A DNA stretch of 6,990 nt, taken from assembly GCA_009886815.1 (NCBI GenBank), contig QXYP01000182.1:1-6990 (forward strand), in the 5' to 3' direction. Origin of the DNA: Halieaceae bacterium (GTDB taxonomy: Bacteria; Pseudomonadota; Gammaproteobacteria; Pseudomonadales; Halieaceae). A model generated the notes under the pieces. The model saw only the letters and a list, made by a program, of their open reading frames with translations. It had not been told where the DNA came from and searched no databases. Both the position numbers and the translations under genes were made by a program. How positions within the stretch are numbered: the first letter of the stretch is position 1; the number at the start of each line of letters is the position of its first letter. Positions 6,331 through 6,990 of the stretch are shown here, one piece after another.

Positions 6331-6903
6331 ATGTCGCTAATGCCAACGCACACTGAGTCACTGAAAGATCATTTTCTGATTGCCACGCCTGCATTATCAG
6401 GCGGCTTCTTCGCCAAATCTCTGACCTATATTTGCGAACACAACGCATTAGGCGCCATGGGTATCGTCGTCAACCAACCGTTGGACATACCGCTGACAGA
6501 AATTTTTGAGCAGCTCGAATTGGACACTCAGCACTGCACTACTGACCAGGCTGTGCTCGCAGGTGGTCCGGTTCACATGGAGCACGGCTTTTTACTTCAC
6601 GACGTAGCAGGCTCTTGGGAGTCCACGGTCCAAGTAAGCAGCGATATTTGGCTCACAACCTCTAAAGATATGCTGGCCGCCATTGCTAATGGCGACAATA
6701 CGGGTAAAACCTTAGTCGCCTTGGGTTATGCCGGCTGGTCTGCCGGCCAGCTCGAGGATGAGCTGGCTGACAACGCTTGGCTAACCGTACCGGCCGATGC
6801 TGAAATATTATTTGAAACCCCCTACGACAAACGGTTGCAGGCCGCCGGACGCCGTTTAGGTATCGATATTCACTTAATGTCTAACACTGCGGGGCATTCA
6901 TGA
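6331..6903 (+). CDS. yqgE: YqgE/AlgH family protein (UPF0301)
   Basis: A 190-residue member of the YqgE/AlgH family (E. coli YqgE has 187); its biochemical role is not settled, although the Pseudomonas homologue algH was first described as affecting alginate production. Family hallmarks seen are LKDHFLIATPAL (11-22), the TYICEHNALGAMGIVVNQPL segment (31-50), AGGPVHMEHGFLLH (77-90), LVALGYAGWSAGQLEDEL (127-144) and DNAWLTVPAD (146-155), with the usual short C-terminus ending in AGHS. There is no signal peptide or membrane helix, so it should be cytosolic. The start is ATG 6331 or ATG 6340; upstream there is only a weak AAGAAA, so the choice is not firm. It lies 25 bp after the TonB gene and its stop overlaps the ruvX start, a neighbour pairing common to many proteobacteria. 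Confidence 0.95.
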   Translation: MSLMPTHTESLKDHFLIATPALSGGFFAKSLTYICEHNALGAMGIVVNQPLDIPLTEIFEQLELDTQHCTTDQAVLAGGPVHMEHGFLLHDVAGSWESTVQVSSDIWLTTSKDMLAAIANGDNTGKTLVALGYAGWSAGQLEDELADNAWLTVPADAEILFETPYDKRLQAAGRRLGIDIHLMSNTAGHS

Positions 6904-6990
6904 ACCGGCCTTCTGGGCGAGTCTTGGCCTTTGACTGGGGTCTTAAGCGCATAGGCGTTGCCGTGGGCAATACACTGCTGGCCACCAGTG
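6900..6990 (+). CDS. ruvX: Putative Holliday junction resolvase / pre-16S rRNA nuclease YqgF, N-terminal 30 residues
   Basis: The 5' end of a gene that runs off the window. ATG 6900 overlaps the yqgE stop as ATGA, with GGGG (6891-6894) five bases upstream as its ribosome site. The visible residues read RVLAFDWGLKRIGVAVGN, the first strands of the RNase H-like fold, with D12 as the conserved first catalytic Asp in the family's FDxG motif. In E. coli YqgF is essential and takes part in 5'-end maturation of 16S rRNA; the resolvase name comes from fold similarity to RuvC. The yqgE-ruvX overlap indicates translational coupling and is typical. Identity is clear despite the truncation. Confidence 0.95.
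   Translation, partial: MNRPSGRVLAFDWGLKRIGVAVGNTLLATS

Overview
The window looks like a conserved chromosomal stretch of a gammaproteobacterium. The proteins resemble those of Pseudomonas and marine relatives such as the Cellvibrionales group, base composition is moderate, and Shine-Dalgarno sites are mostly clear. The genus assignment is inference from protein resemblance and gene order. I see no RNA gene, insertion sequence, CRISPR array or phage gene, and no gap over 300 bases; the longest intergenic stretch is 77 bases.

Left block, + strand, 1-3282: the 3' end of metK (S-adenosylmethionine synthase), then complete ahcY (S-adenosylhomocysteine hydrolase), metF (methylenetetrahydrofolate reductase) and rsmE (16S rRNA m3U1498 methyltransferase). 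Spacings are 21 bp, 10 bp and a 38 bp overlap, so this is almost certainly one transcript. Together the genes make SAM, detoxify and recycle the SAH left after methylation, supply methyl groups for methionine regeneration, and encode one SAM consumer.

Middle, - strand, 3273-4523: a single gene for a membrane-anchored serine hydrolase of the hormone-sensitive-lipase type. Its 3' end overlaps rsmE by 10 bp and its 5' end faces gshB. It is the only gene here outside the recognisable housekeeping set and its substrate cannot be read from the sequence.

Right block, + strand, 4601-6990: gshB (glutathione synthetase), a TonB-like energy-transducer protein starting at a TTG inside the end of gshB, yqgE, and the first 30 codons of ruvX/yqgF, whose ATG overlaps the yqgE stop. 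This order matches, from memory, the gshB-tonB3-yqgE-yqgF order of Pseudomonas aeruginosa. The two blocks diverge or converge around the hydrolase, and the 77 bp gap 4524-4600 should hold the promoters of both gshB and the hydrolase.

I did not find a new multi-gene system. The points most worth a second look are the hydrolase with its N-terminal membrane module, the atypical TonB protein (TTG start, Ala in place of Ser in the SxxxH motif, no proline-rich spacer), and the absence of room for a SAH riboswitch in front of ahcY.
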